This document shows positions 25,710-33,817 of a DNA stretch of 64,000 nt, piece by piece. The position numbers and the translations under genes were made by a program. The stretch comes from BM520 sp964474455 (lineage in GTDB: Bacteria > Bacteroidota > Bacteroidia > Bacteroidales > BM520): assembly GCA_964474455.1 (NCBI GenBank), contig CAYYSU010000001.1, forward strand, positions 62,001 to 126,000, given 5' to 3'. Every line of letters begins with the position of its first letter. The stretch's first letter is position 1. A model generated the notes under the pieces. The model was not told the DNA's origin. It did no database searches and saw only the letters and a program-made list of their open reading frames with translations.

Positions 25710-28700
25710 GAGAGGTCTTTTGATGGCACTGTAAATGTGAAGACGGAGCCTTTACCTGGAGTACTCGAAACAGTTATTGTTCCGCCATTTATTTCAACAA
25801 ACTCTTTCACTACCAGTAATCCTAGTCCGGTGCCGGTTTCTTCATGCGTTCCGGGAGTACTTATTTTTTTATTTATCTGAAAGATGGTTTTTAAAGCTTC
25901 TTTATCAATTCCAATCCCATTGTCTGATATGCTTATGGCTACGTATTCGTCTCCCTGTTTTTCTGCATTGATAATAATCTCACCATGAGGGTTTGTATAT
26001 TTTATGGCATTACTGATCAAATTCCTAAATATAGTCTCTAAGAGGTTTTGATCAGCGTAAATCTTACTATGATAACCTATCAATGATTTTATAATTATAT
26101 CTTTTTTAGATGCGGCATTACGGTATGTTTTGATCATCAAAGTGGCAACAACAGAAAGATCTACGATGGTTGGAGTAAATTCTATTCTTCCAGCATTGGC
26201 TCTGGACCAATCCAGCAATTTTTCAATAAGTTTAAATGTGTTTTCTGACGCTTCATGAATGTTAGTGACGAAAGACTTTTTCTCCTTTTCATCAAAAGAA
26301 TCATATTCGTTCTTTAAAATTTCAGAAAAGCCAATAATAGCGTTAAATGGACTTTTTAAGTCATGAGCAATGATGGATAAGAAGACATCCTTTTCATGAT
26401 TCAGGTTTTCCAGCTCCGAAGTCCTTTGTTGAACATCTCTTTCCAGTTTCTTTGCATAGTTTGACCTAGTAACCACATAGAAAAGTAATACCCCAAAAGT
26501 GAATATTAATATCATTATTATGATGATAAAGTATGTTTTTTTCCAGAAAGGAGATTCTATTACGATATTATCTGATATTGCTGCTCGGCACCACGTCCGC
26601 CCATCATCATTTGAAACCCGATACATGAAGTTGTATGTTCCTGGTGGCAAGTTGGAGTAAAGTGCTGTTCTTACAAAACGATCATCAATCGTTTTCCAGG
26701 AATTATCAAGACCCGCAAGCATAACCTGCTGTACCAAAGAACTTCTGCCGCTACTCACAATAGGTGTGAAGTTTAATAAAATGGTATTTGTATTATATGG
26801 GAGAGTGATATTACTAAAAGCACTATAGGATACTGAATCAACCTGAATAGCTGTAATCTCGCAATTTGGGATACTACCGCTGTGCCAATCGTTTATTTTT
26901 TGTGAATTAAAGATCGATAACCCTCCCGAACCGCCAATCAAAATATTGCCATTAGAATCTACACCAAAAGCAGATCGGTTTGTTTCATTACTATTATATC
27001 CCTCATATTGTGTGTACTCCAATAAACGTGTTTCATTATATCTGAAAACGCTGTTATTTGTGCCAATCCAAATATTATTATTGTTATCACTGTTGATTTG
27101 GTATATGGGTGAATTAATCTGTGGCAATCCTTCGAGGTTATTATAAAAAATGCCGTTATTATAGCATCTAAGTCCCATGTTTGTGCCGCACCATAAAATG
27201 TTTTTTTCATCCAGAAAAATAGAGAATATATTGTTCTCTTCCTTTCCTTTGTGAGTGTTTATTATATGAGTAATACTATCATTTTCGCCAATATAGTAAA
27301 TGCCATCTTTAATAGTGGCGAAATAAATCCTGCCATCAGATAACTTAAAAATTTTTCTGGATACTCCTTTAATTTCAGGAATCCTGTGGAATATATTGTT
27401 CTTATCAAAATACCCTGTTCCATTGTTCATTGAGCACCACAACCGCTGATTTATGGTATCATAAAGTATGGAGTGATATAGTTTTGTTTCACTGAAGTTT
27501 TTATCGTTGATCCAGCTGATTTTTTTATTTTTTATAACTCCAAATCCAATATGCGAACTAGCAAACCAGGTGGTTCCATCGTAATCAGTAGTAATATCAA
27601 GAACTCTGGTTTTAATATTGAAATTGGTGCTTTCAGACAGAGGAAGGTATGAGAGTGTTTTATTTCCATCGAAAAATGATATGCCCATATTATGACCCAG
27701 AATATATTCCCCGTCGGATATTCTTATGATACTGGTTACCTCATTCTCAGTAAGACCATTTTTTTTATCATAGTTTTTTATTATAGAAGGCCTGAAAATA
27801 CTTATGCCACGGTATGTCCCCACCCAGGTGTTTTTGTAATCATCTTCATATAAACAGCTTACTCCTTCTGTGGTAACACTAAAATCATATTCAATTACCA
27901 TTATTCTGAAAGGGTTTTTCTCTATTTTGTATAGTTGTGTGGCGTCGCCAATAATAATATCGCCAAATACATTTTCTGAAATATGTATATCCGAGAACTC
28001 CCCATCCATTATAATATTACTATTAAGAGTTCCAATTTTTTTAAATGTTCCGGATACCAGTGTGCAAATAGATTTACCCATAAGAAATATCAATGAGTTG
28101 TCGTCGGCTATATAAAATGCCTTAATGTCTCTATTCGTATCAGGGATAAAACTGTTTGTGGTCTGAGTGATTGTTCCATCAGAAAATTCCCTAAATCCTT
28201 TATCGGTGCCTATGAGTATGGCATTTTGAAATGCGACAAGAGAGTTTACCTGTTTACATCCTAGTTCATCTGTTGATATATAATGCCAGTCAGAGTCGTA
28301 ATAGTAGATACCTGTTTGCTTGTCGGAAACAAATATCATCTCTTCGCCCTGCATATTCACTATTTCAAAGCCCGTGATTCTGTAACTTGATGGAATGTCT
28401 GTTGTTTGATTTATTTCAACCCAACTATTATTATGAAACTTTGAAATGCATACTTCGTTATTGGCAGATAAGGAAAACAAAGTATCAGAGTGACTTATAC
28501 ATAGCTTATTCTGATAAGCCTGCCTGAGCCCGTCTTTGAAGTTATACGTTGTAAACCTAATGCCGTCGAAGGAGGAGACGCCATTTCCGTGGGCAATCCA
28601 CATTCTGCCATCTGATGTCTGAGTTATGTCATTTATTTCCAGGCTGGGAAGTCCATCATTTTGATCTAATCGTTCAATGAATATTTCCTGAGCACTAGTA

Positions 28701-28753
28701 TGTATAAAACATACTAAAAATATTGAAAGGGCATGTAGGAGCTTATTATGCAC
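25706..28753 (-). CDS. Two-component sensor histidine kinase with periplasmic propeller (Reg_prop/Y_Y_Y type)
   Basis: This 1015-residue protein starts at GTG and has a signal peptide ending near HTSAQ. The periplasmic part is a two-propeller array of Reg_prop repeats (for example GRMWIAHGNGVSSFDG near residue 50 and IWIGTNNSVFRYN near residue 565). It is followed by a Y_Y_Y domain near residues 660-725, a transmembrane helix near 740 and a short coiled coil. The HisKA box IIAHDLKSPFNA has the phospho-acceptor at His797, and HATPase motifs NAIKYTN, DNGIGID and GTGLGLL complete the kinase. There is no receiver or AraC domain, so it is not a one-piece hybrid of the polysaccharide-utilisation kind. 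It must use a partner regulator elsewhere. Ligand unknown. Confidence 0.93.
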   Translation of the reverse strand: MHNKLLHALSIFLVCFIHTSAQEIFIERLDQNDGLPSLEINDITQTSDGRMWIAHGNGVSSFDGIRFTTYNFKDGLRQAYQNKLCISHSDTLFSLSANNEVCISKFHNNSWVEINQTTDIPSSYRITGFEIVNMQGEEMIFVSDKQTGIYYYDSDWHYISTDELGCKQVNSLVAFQNAILIGTDKGFREFSDGTITQTTNSFIPDTNRDIKAFYIADDNSLIFLMGKSICTLVSGTFKKIGTLNSNIIMDGEFSDIHISENVFGDIIIGDATQLYKIEKNPFRIMVIEYDFSVTTEGVSCLYEDDYKNTWVGTYRGISIFRPSIIKNYDKKNGLTENEVTSIIRISDGEYILGHNMGISFFDGNKTLSYLPLSESTNFNIKTRVLDITTDYDGTTWFASSHIGFGVIKNKKISWINDKNFSETKLYHSILYDTINQRLWCSMNNGTGYFDKNNIFHRIPEIKGVSRKIFKLSDGRIYFATIKDGIYYIGENDSITHIINTHKGKEENNIFSIFLDEKNILWCGTNMGLRCYNNGIFYNNLEGLPQINSPIYQINSDNNNNIWIGTNNSVFRYNETRLLEYTQYEGYNSNETNRSAFGVDSNGNILIGGSGGLSIFNSQKINDWHSGSIPNCEITAIQVDSVSYSAFSNITLPYNTNTILLNFTPIVSSGRSSLVQQVMLAGLDNSWKTIDDRFVRTALYSNLPPGTYNFMYRVSNDDGRTWCRAAISDNIVIESPFWKKTYFIIIIMILIFTFGVLLFYVVTRSNYAKKLERDVQQRTSELENLNHEKDVFLSIIAHDLKSPFNAIIGFSEILKNEYDSFDEKEKKSFVTNIHEASENTFKLIEKLLDWSRANAGRIEFTPTIVDLSVVATLMIKTYRNAASKKDIIIKSLIGYHSKIYADQNLLETIFRNLISNAIKYTNPHGEIIINAEKQGDEYVAISISDNGIGIDKEALKTIFQINKKISTPGTHEETGTGLGLLVVKEFVEINGGTITVSSTPGKGSVFTFTVPSKDLS

Positions 28754-28783
28754 TGTGATTGTAAATTTGAATAAAAATAATTA

Positions 28784-28791
28784 CAAATATA
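28784..28791 (-). promoter_or_regulatory. -7 promoter box for the sensor kinase/aroK pair
   Basis: The minus strand reads TATATTTG (TAnnTTTG), 31 nt upstream of the GTG at 28753. No clear TTG lies at -33. Confidence 0.5.
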
Positions 28792-28850
28792 ACACTCTTC
28801 TTAAGATACGAAAATATGAATGGTCTCTCTTTTCTGTAAGTAATTATTAC

Positions 28851-28879
28851 TTGTTTATGCTGATTTTTAATTATTTTTG
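28851..28879 (+). promoter_or_regulatory. Promoter (-33 TTG, -7 TATTTTTG) for the small membrane protein at 28905
   Basis: TTG at 28851-28853 and TATTTTTG at 28872-28879 are separated by 18 nt, close to the Bacteroidota sigma-A spacing. The start codon follows 25 nt later. Confidence 0.65.
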
Positions 28880-28904
28880 ACGAAACAAAATAAGAATTCC
28901 AAAT

Positions 28905-29243
28905 ATGAAACCTTTCAGAAATCTTGAACCTGTGGCAATGTGGACTTTACGTGTTGCTTTATTATTATATGCTTTTACCTATTATTTCGGAACATTTAAA
29001 AGCTTTGATCTTGGTGATTTAAGTTTTTGGTTTGCTCTTATAACTTTAATATTCTGCGGGTTGATTTTTATTGGTGGTTTTTCAAGAAACCACCAGCTGA
29101 CTTTGTGGTCGTCGTTGATAATGGTAATTATCTCTATTTTTGGGATAGTTATGGAATTCCCCAACGGTATCACACCAAATCTTGCGATTTATCTGCTTAC
29201 CGGTGGTGCATCGCTTGTTTTTCTTTCCAGCGGCAATAAATAG
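28905..29243 (+). CDS. Small four-helix membrane protein of unknown function
   Basis: This 112-residue protein is almost wholly hydrophobic, with four predicted transmembrane helices near residues 12-30, 40-57, 65-82 and 90-107 and short polar links. No catalytic motif is evident. It has its own promoter and is convergent with the TPM-domain gene, whose 3' end is only 3 nt away. It resembles DoxX-like or other small integral proteins only in general shape. Function unknown. Confidence 0.75.
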   Translation: MKPFRNLEPVAMWTLRVALLLYAFTYYFGTFKSFDLGDLSFWFALITLIFCGLIFIGGFSRNHQLTLWSSLIMVIISIFGIVMEFPNGITPNLAIYLLTGGASLVFLSSGNK

Positions 29244-29246
29244 TTG

Positions 29247-30062
29247 TTACCAGGAGCCGCCGGCTCCGCCTCCGCCAAAGGATCCACCTCCAAAACCACC
29301 AAAACCCCCACTGGATGATCTTCCAGAGGAACCGCCGAAATGACCGCCACCGGAATTGAAATCATCCCAATATCCTGTGCTGCCACTACGTCCGCTATTT
29401 AATCCCCAAAGAATCAGCCAAAAAGGAAGACTGTTGCCTTTGGTACCCACAGAATAATATCTGCGCCGCCTACCCAGGAACAGAAAATAAAATACCATCA
29501 TCATAATAAATAAGATAATAGCAAATCCGCCCGAATCACTTGTCCTGGCATCGTACTCCTCATAGGGGTATTCGCCATTCGCCAGCTCAGTCATAACCTT
29601 TAATCCGGCGGTAATGCCTCCGTAATAGTCTTCATTTTTAAAATGTGGTATCATCTCACTATTCACAATTCTGCTAGCTATGGCATCAGGAATTACTGCC
29701 TCCAGTCCGTAACCTGTGGCGATATAGGCTTCACCATTCTCGCGCTTTGTCTTAGGCTTTATAACCATGACAGCTCCATTATCCTCTTCAGCCTTGCCAA
29801 CACCCCATTTTTCACCTATCTGAAAGGTGAATGAAGCTTTGTCATATCCGTTGAAAGAAGATACGGTTACCACTACGATCTGATTGGAAGACCCCCTGGC
29901 AAAATCAACTAGAAAATTTTCCAGCTCCGCCTCCTGATCAGGACTAAGTACATTTGCCAGATCATTGATGAGGCGAGGTGGCACTGGGCGCGAGGGAATG
30001 TCGTCTGCGTAAACGCCAACAACCCATAATAATACCAGAAATATCGAAAATATACGTTTCAT
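29247..30062 (-). CDS. TPM domain membrane protein (YgcG-like) with glycine-rich tail
   Basis: This 271-residue protein has a signal peptide (cleavage near VYA-D), then a periplasmic TPM domain (about 25-165) beginning with the characteristic RLINDLANVLSPDQEAELE. GEKWGVGKAEEDNGAVMVI and ATGYGLEAVIPDAIASRI follow. A transmembrane helix lies near residue 185, and the last 60 residues are rich in Gly and Ser. TPM proteins have been linked to photosystem II repair in plants and to membrane stress in bacteria, often beside LemA. That pairing holds here: it is the third gene of a lemA-TPM-TPM operon. Confidence 0.9.
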   Translation of the reverse strand: MKRIFSIFLVLLWVVGVYADDIPSRPVPPRLINDLANVLSPDQEAELENFLVDFARGSSNQIVVVTVSSFNGYDKASFTFQIGEKWGVGKAEEDNGAVMVIKPKTKRENGEAYIATGYGLEAVIPDAIASRIVNSEMIPHFKNEDYYGGITAGLKVMTELANGEYPYEEYDARTSDSGGFAIILFIMMMVFYFLFLGRRRRYYSVGTKGNSLPFWLILWGLNSGRSGSTGYWDDFNSGGGHFGGSSGRSSSGGFGGFGGGSFGGGGAGGSW

Positions 30063-30073
30063 ATCAGGTCCTT

Positions 30074-30520
30074 CTAATTACGGCCAAATGATAAATCATC
30101 GGAGAGTTCGTTTACATCATCACTCTGGAAAGGGAAATGAGCCTTGAGTTGCATTCCTGTGTCAGTAATGGCGTCGGTGAGACCGTTGCAAAAGTCTCCT
30201 GCAGCAAATTTTTCAAGCATATCTGCATTTATGCGATCCCAGTATTTCTCTGGTACCACCGCATTTATGCCTTTATCTCCTATTATTGCAAACTTTCTGT
30301 GATTTACTGCCAGATAAAAGAGAACCCCGTTTCTTTTTTCCGTTTTATGCATGTCCAACTTGTTGAAAATATACGCTGCACGTTCCATAACATCGCCGGG
30401 GCACTGGTTTTCTATGTGCACTCTAATCTCGCCGGATGTGTCCAGCTCAGCATTCATAATAGCTTGCTTGATGGTATCTTTTTCATTATCTGAAAAGAAT
30501 TCTATTGCTGGTTTTGTCAT
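30074..30520 (-). CDS. Stand-alone TPM domain protein
   Basis: This 148-residue protein is a single TPM domain without a signal peptide. It shows GEIRVHIENQCPGDVMERA near residue 30, GVLFYLAVNHRKFAIIGD near 65, and an acidic C-terminus. It lies 11 nt upstream of the larger membrane TPM gene and 10 nt downstream of lemA, on the same strand. It is probably a cytoplasmic partner of the LemA/TPM system. Biochemical function is not established. Confidence 0.88.
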   Translation of the reverse strand: MTKPAIEFFSDNEKDTIKQAIMNAELDTSGEIRVHIENQCPGDVMERAAYIFNKLDMHKTEKRNGVLFYLAVNHRKFAIIGDKGINAVVPEKYWDRINADMLEKFAAGDFCNGLTDAITDTGMQLKAHFPFQSDDVNELSDDLSFGRN

Positions 30521-30530
30521 TATTCAAAGA

Positions 30531-31118
30531 TTAAAATTCCACAACCGGTACCTGTTCTGCTCCCTCTACTGCCTGGAAATATCCTTTACGCTCAAAGTTG
30601 AATAGATTTGCAAAAACATTTTTCGGAAAATGTCTGATGGTAGTATTATACACTTTTGCCTTTTCGTTGAATTTATTCCTTTCAACAGTAATTCTGTTTT
30701 CCGTACCTTCCAGTTGCGCCTGCAGCTCCAGAAAGCTTTTATTTGCTTTGAGGTCGGGGTATCGCTCTACTGTAACTAATAGTCGTGAAAGAGCACCGCT
30801 GAGCTGATCCTGTGCAGCTTGAAATTGTTCAACGCTGGCCTCCGTGATATTAGAAAGATCAATCTGTACAGAGGTGGCTTTTGCCCGTGCTTCAATGACA
30901 TCCACAAGCGTTTTTTGCTCAAAATCAGTATAGCCTTTAACAGTACTCACCAGGTTAGGAATAAGGTCCGCACGGCGCTGATATACGTTTTCCACCTGAG
31001 CCCATTGTGCATCCACTCCCTCTTCAGCACTAACAAGACCATTAAATGAACTAATGGCCCATAAAGCTATAATAGCTACTATGGCAACAATTACAATAAT
31101 AAGATTTTTATTTTTCAT
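30531..31118 (-). CDS. lemA: LemA family protein
   Basis: This 195-residue protein has one N-terminal transmembrane helix (residues 4-22) followed by a helical domain with the LemA signature: VDAQWAQVENVYQRRADLIP near residue 35, NLVSTVKGY, and LNEK-type NKFNEKAKVYN near 150, then the C-terminal FPKNVFANLFNF motif. LemA proteins are membrane-anchored helical bundles of uncertain function, widely found with TPM proteins. It is the first gene of the three-gene operon. A strong terminator for htpG lies immediately upstream. Confidence 0.95.
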   Translation of the reverse strand: MKNKNLIIVIVAIVAIIALWAISSFNGLVSAEEGVDAQWAQVENVYQRRADLIPNLVSTVKGYTDFEQKTLVDVIEARAKATSVQIDLSNITEASVEQFQAAQDQLSGALSRLLVTVERYPDLKANKSFLELQAQLEGTENRITVERNKFNEKAKVYNTTIRHFPKNVFANLFNFERKGYFQAVEGAEQVPVVEF

Positions 31119-31128
31119 CTCTACATTT

Positions 31129-31169
31129 AAAAAAAAAAAACCGGAAATCAGTGTATCACTAACTCCCGG
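31129..31169 (-). terminator. Rho-independent terminator of htpG
   Basis: Read on the minus strand, a 13-bp stem (CCGG paired with CCGG, then several G-T pairs and AGTG with CACT) closes over a 3-nt ATA loop and is followed by twelve T residues. It lies 46 nt after the htpG stop and only 10 nt before the lemA start. Confidence 0.82.
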
Positions 31170-31214
31170 CCTGGGTTATGAATACGGCTATTTGATTGCT
31201 GATTGTATTTGCGG

Positions 31215-33125
31215 TTACAAAAGATCTACCGATCTTTTTACAAAATTATCCAGATCTTCACCCTTTAACAGGTTATGCGACAAAAATGCGAGATCACGAA
31301 TCTGTTTTACCAGACCCTCTTTTTCTGAATCATCTTCCATACCAAGAATTCTGCCCATAAGAGGATGGTTTGTATTTACAACTACTGTGTAGTTATCAGG
31401 CATGTTTGCCATATAATCCATTCCTCCACCCATCTTGGCCATGTCTCTCATACGACGCATAAACTCATTCTGAGTGATGATTACGGGCATATCCGTTTCA
31501 CTAAGGTTCTCTGTTTTTATCTCGTATTGAGTCTTTTCAAGGCCTGCTTCAAACAGAGGTTTCAGAGTATTGATCTCCTGTTCAGTGAGTTTTGAAGGCT
31601 GGTTCTCTTCCTTCTCAATGAGCTTGTCAATGATATCAGCGTCAACACGTTTAAATGCTGTCTCTTCCATCTGTTGTTCCAGGCTATTGATATAATGGTT
31701 GTCGATAGGGCCGTCGAAAACGAGTACATCATAGCCTTTATCTTTGGCTGCACTCACATACGAATGCTGTGCGTCCTTATCTGAGGTGTAGAGATATACC
31801 AGTTTGTTATCTTTATCCTTCTGAGTTGCTTCAACGTGCTTTTTGTATTCGTCAAAAGTGAAGTATTTTCCTTCGGTATTCTTTAGCAATGCAAACTTCT
31901 TTGCCCTGTCGTTGAATTTTGCCTCCGAGATCATTCCATACTGAATGAAGATTCGAATATCGTCCCACTTGGCCTCAAAATCTTCACGCTGATTCTTGAA
32001 GATATCCTCCAGCTTGTCGGAAACCTTTTTCATAATATGGTTAGAGATCTTCTTTACATTGGAATCGCTCTGAAGATAACTTCTGGAGACATTTAGAGGT
32101 ATATCCGGAGAGTCAATAACCCCATGTAACAGTGTGAGGAAATCTGGGACAATACCGGTTACCTCATCGGTAACAAATACCTGATTGCAATAGAGCTGGA
32201 TCTTCTCTTTTTGAACTTCCAGTTTGTTTTTTACCTTCGGGAAATAAAGAATACCCGTCAGGTTGAAAGGATAGTCCACATTGAGATGTATATTAAACAA
32301 AGGCTCGTCAAAAACAGTAGGGTATATTTCATGGTAGAATCCTTTGTAATCTTCATCCGTAAGATCAGCTGGTTTCTTTTTCCATGCCGGTTCAGGATTG
32401 TTAATGATCCTGGGAACAGTATATGACTCTGTTTTAGGGTTTCCATCTTCGTCAGTTTCGCCCTCTATCTCACGGGTCTTTGTCTCGGTACCAAATTCAA
32501 TTGGTATGGGAAGGAACTTACAATATTTCGTGAGCAGCTCTGCGATTCTGTAATCTTCCAGGAATTCCACAGCATCGTCTGCGATATGCATTGTAATCTT
32601 TGTGCCACGATCGTTATGTTTTCCTTCAGAAATAGTATAGTTTGGACTTCCGTCGCACTCCCAATGAACAGGCTTCGTGGATCCGCCTTTTTTATATGTC
32701 TTGGTGTCGATTTCCACACGATCAGAAACCATGAAAGAAGAGTAAAAGCCCAGACCGAAGTGGCCTATAATGGCATTCATCTCAGCCTCACTCTTGGATT
32801 TGAATTTTTTTACAAAATCCTCAGCACTACTAAAAGCTATCTGATTGATATATTTATCTACCTCTTCACTGTTCATGCCGATACCACGGTCAGTAACTGT
32901 GATAGTCTTTGCTTTTTTATCCGCAGCTACCTTAATAGTCAGATTGCCGAGGTCTTCTTTATATTTTCCTAATGATGAGAGTGTCTTAATTTTCTGTGTC
33001 GCATCAACGGCATTTGAAATTATCTCTCTGAGGAAAATTTCGTGGTCAGAGTAGAGGAATTTTTTAATGATTGGGAAAATGTTCTCTGTTTGAACATTGA
33101 TCTTACCATTTTGCATTTTTTCCAT
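31215..33125 (-). CDS. htpG: Chaperone protein HtpG (Hsp90)
   Basis: This 636-residue cytoplasmic chaperone has the N-terminal GHKL ATPase typical of Hsp90: EIFLREIISNAVDA near residue 33, DRGIGMN near 78 and IGHFGLGFYSSFMVSD near 118. The middle domain carries the conserved SRSYLQSDSNVKKIS-type motif near 345, and a C-terminal dimerisation domain follows. Length is normal. Its upstream region contains a TTGTCATTTTGGCAG element closely matching one upstream of lon, which suggests shared stress control. A terminator follows 46 nt after the stop. Confidence 0.98.
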   Translation of the reverse strand: MEKMQNGKINVQTENIFPIIKKFLYSDHEIFLREIISNAVDATQKIKTLSSLGKYKEDLGNLTIKVAADKKAKTITVTDRGIGMNSEEVDKYINQIAFSSAEDFVKKFKSKSEAEMNAIIGHFGLGFYSSFMVSDRVEIDTKTYKKGGSTKPVHWECDGSPNYTISEGKHNDRGTKITMHIADDAVEFLEDYRIAELLTKYCKFLPIPIEFGTETKTREIEGETDEDGNPKTESYTVPRIINNPEPAWKKKPADLTDEDYKGFYHEIYPTVFDEPLFNIHLNVDYPFNLTGILYFPKVKNKLEVQKEKIQLYCNQVFVTDEVTGIVPDFLTLLHGVIDSPDIPLNVSRSYLQSDSNVKKISNHIMKKVSDKLEDIFKNQREDFEAKWDDIRIFIQYGMISEAKFNDRAKKFALLKNTEGKYFTFDEYKKHVEATQKDKDNKLVYLYTSDKDAQHSYVSAAKDKGYDVLVFDGPIDNHYINSLEQQMEETAFKRVDADIIDKLIEKEENQPSKLTEQEINTLKPLFEAGLEKTQYEIKTENLSETDMPVIITQNEFMRRMRDMAKMGGGMDYMANMPDNYTVVVNTNHPLMGRILGMEDDSEKEGLVKQIRDLAFLSHNLLKGEDLDNFVKRSVDLL

Positions 33126-33167
33126 GTTTTATATTAACAATATTATTATTTCCGGCTGCCCGTTAAT

Positions 33168-33207
33168 CAAAGGATATGCCAGTAGGGTAGGACTGCCAAA
33201 ATGACAA
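33168..33207 (-). promoter_or_regulatory. htpG promoter with TTGTCATTTTGGCAG element
   Basis: On the minus strand TTGTCATTTTGGCAG (33193-33207) contains a TTG at 33197-33199 that stands 20 nt from TATCCTTTG (33168-33176), a -7-like box with one extra base. The 15-bp element matches the one before lon at 13 of 15 positions. The start codon is 42 nt further on. Confidence 0.55.
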
Positions 33208-33237
33208 GTAAGAGATGTTTTATATATGACAAATTTA

Positions 33238-33669
33238 TTATTTCATATAATAATGAATAAACCAATGTCCCACAAGAAAAGCTTCAGCGGCATCATCGGT
33301 TAGGGATTTTGGCGTAGGAATACCTGATTTTTTTAATATCTGCATAGCCAATTGAAGTGCATTATTTTTAGCACTAATTCCCGATCGGTGTTCTCTTTTG
33401 AAGAAAACCTCTCTTCTCCACTCATCGGCATGGATTTGAATCACTATTATCTCTCTTTTTTTAGCCTCTCTTTCCCAAATTTCACCCATCTCGCCACCGC
33501 CTTCCATCACCAGGATACTTCTTTCCTCTAGTTGGTCAAGGATTCCCGGAACAGCCTTTTTCAATCTTGCGGCATTGCCGAAGTTGGAGCTACGAACCCA
33601 TATTGGTTCGCCTGAGGCTTCAAATAGTGCCATGCCTGTTTTTACACCTAGATCTACTGCAAGAATCAT
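33238..33669 (-). CDS. Small RuvC/RNase H-fold protein, putative nuclease
   Basis: This 143-residue protein begins ILAVDLGVKTGMALFE, the first strand of the RNase H fold with the catalytic aspartate at residue 5. VMEGGGEMG near residue 54 supplies the second acidic position, and SLTDDAAEAFLVGHW near residue 123 gives the C-terminal aspartates. This is the RuvC-like acidic set D-E-D-D. It is shorter than canonical RuvC (about 170-190 residues) and lacks its usual N-terminal GIDPG pattern. It could be a structure-specific DNA nuclease. It stands alone between htpG and ilvE, with no recombination genes beside it. Confidence 0.7.
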   Translation of the reverse strand: MILAVDLGVKTGMALFEASGEPIWVRSSNFGNAARLKKAVPGILDQLEERSILVMEGGGEMGEIWEREAKKREIIVIQIHADEWRREVFFKREHRSGISAKNNALQLAMQILKKSGIPTPKSLTDDAAEAFLVGHWFIHYYMK

Positions 33670-33741
33670 CCTGTAAATATATGGAACTTATCCATTCTAT
33701 ACCTTAAAAAAAATGCACTTATAAAAATCAAATTTATCCTG

Positions 33742-33772
33742 TTGTTTTTATTATTGTTTAACACTAATTTAG
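33742..33772 (+). promoter_or_regulatory. Probable ilvE promoter
   Basis: TTG at 33742-33744 and TAATTTAG at 33765-33772 are 20 nt apart. The -7 box differs from TAnnTTTG at one position. The start codon follows 45 nt later. Confidence 0.45.
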
Positions 33773-33817
33773 CACCGTAGTTTAAGAGGAAATATAAACC
33801 CATATAAACAACATACT

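Noticed and set aside
29247..29390. Gly/Ser-rich repeats at the end of the TPM protein as a mobile or CRISPR-like repeat
   Set aside because: They are low-complexity codons in frame with the protein, with no spacers or flanking inverted repeats.
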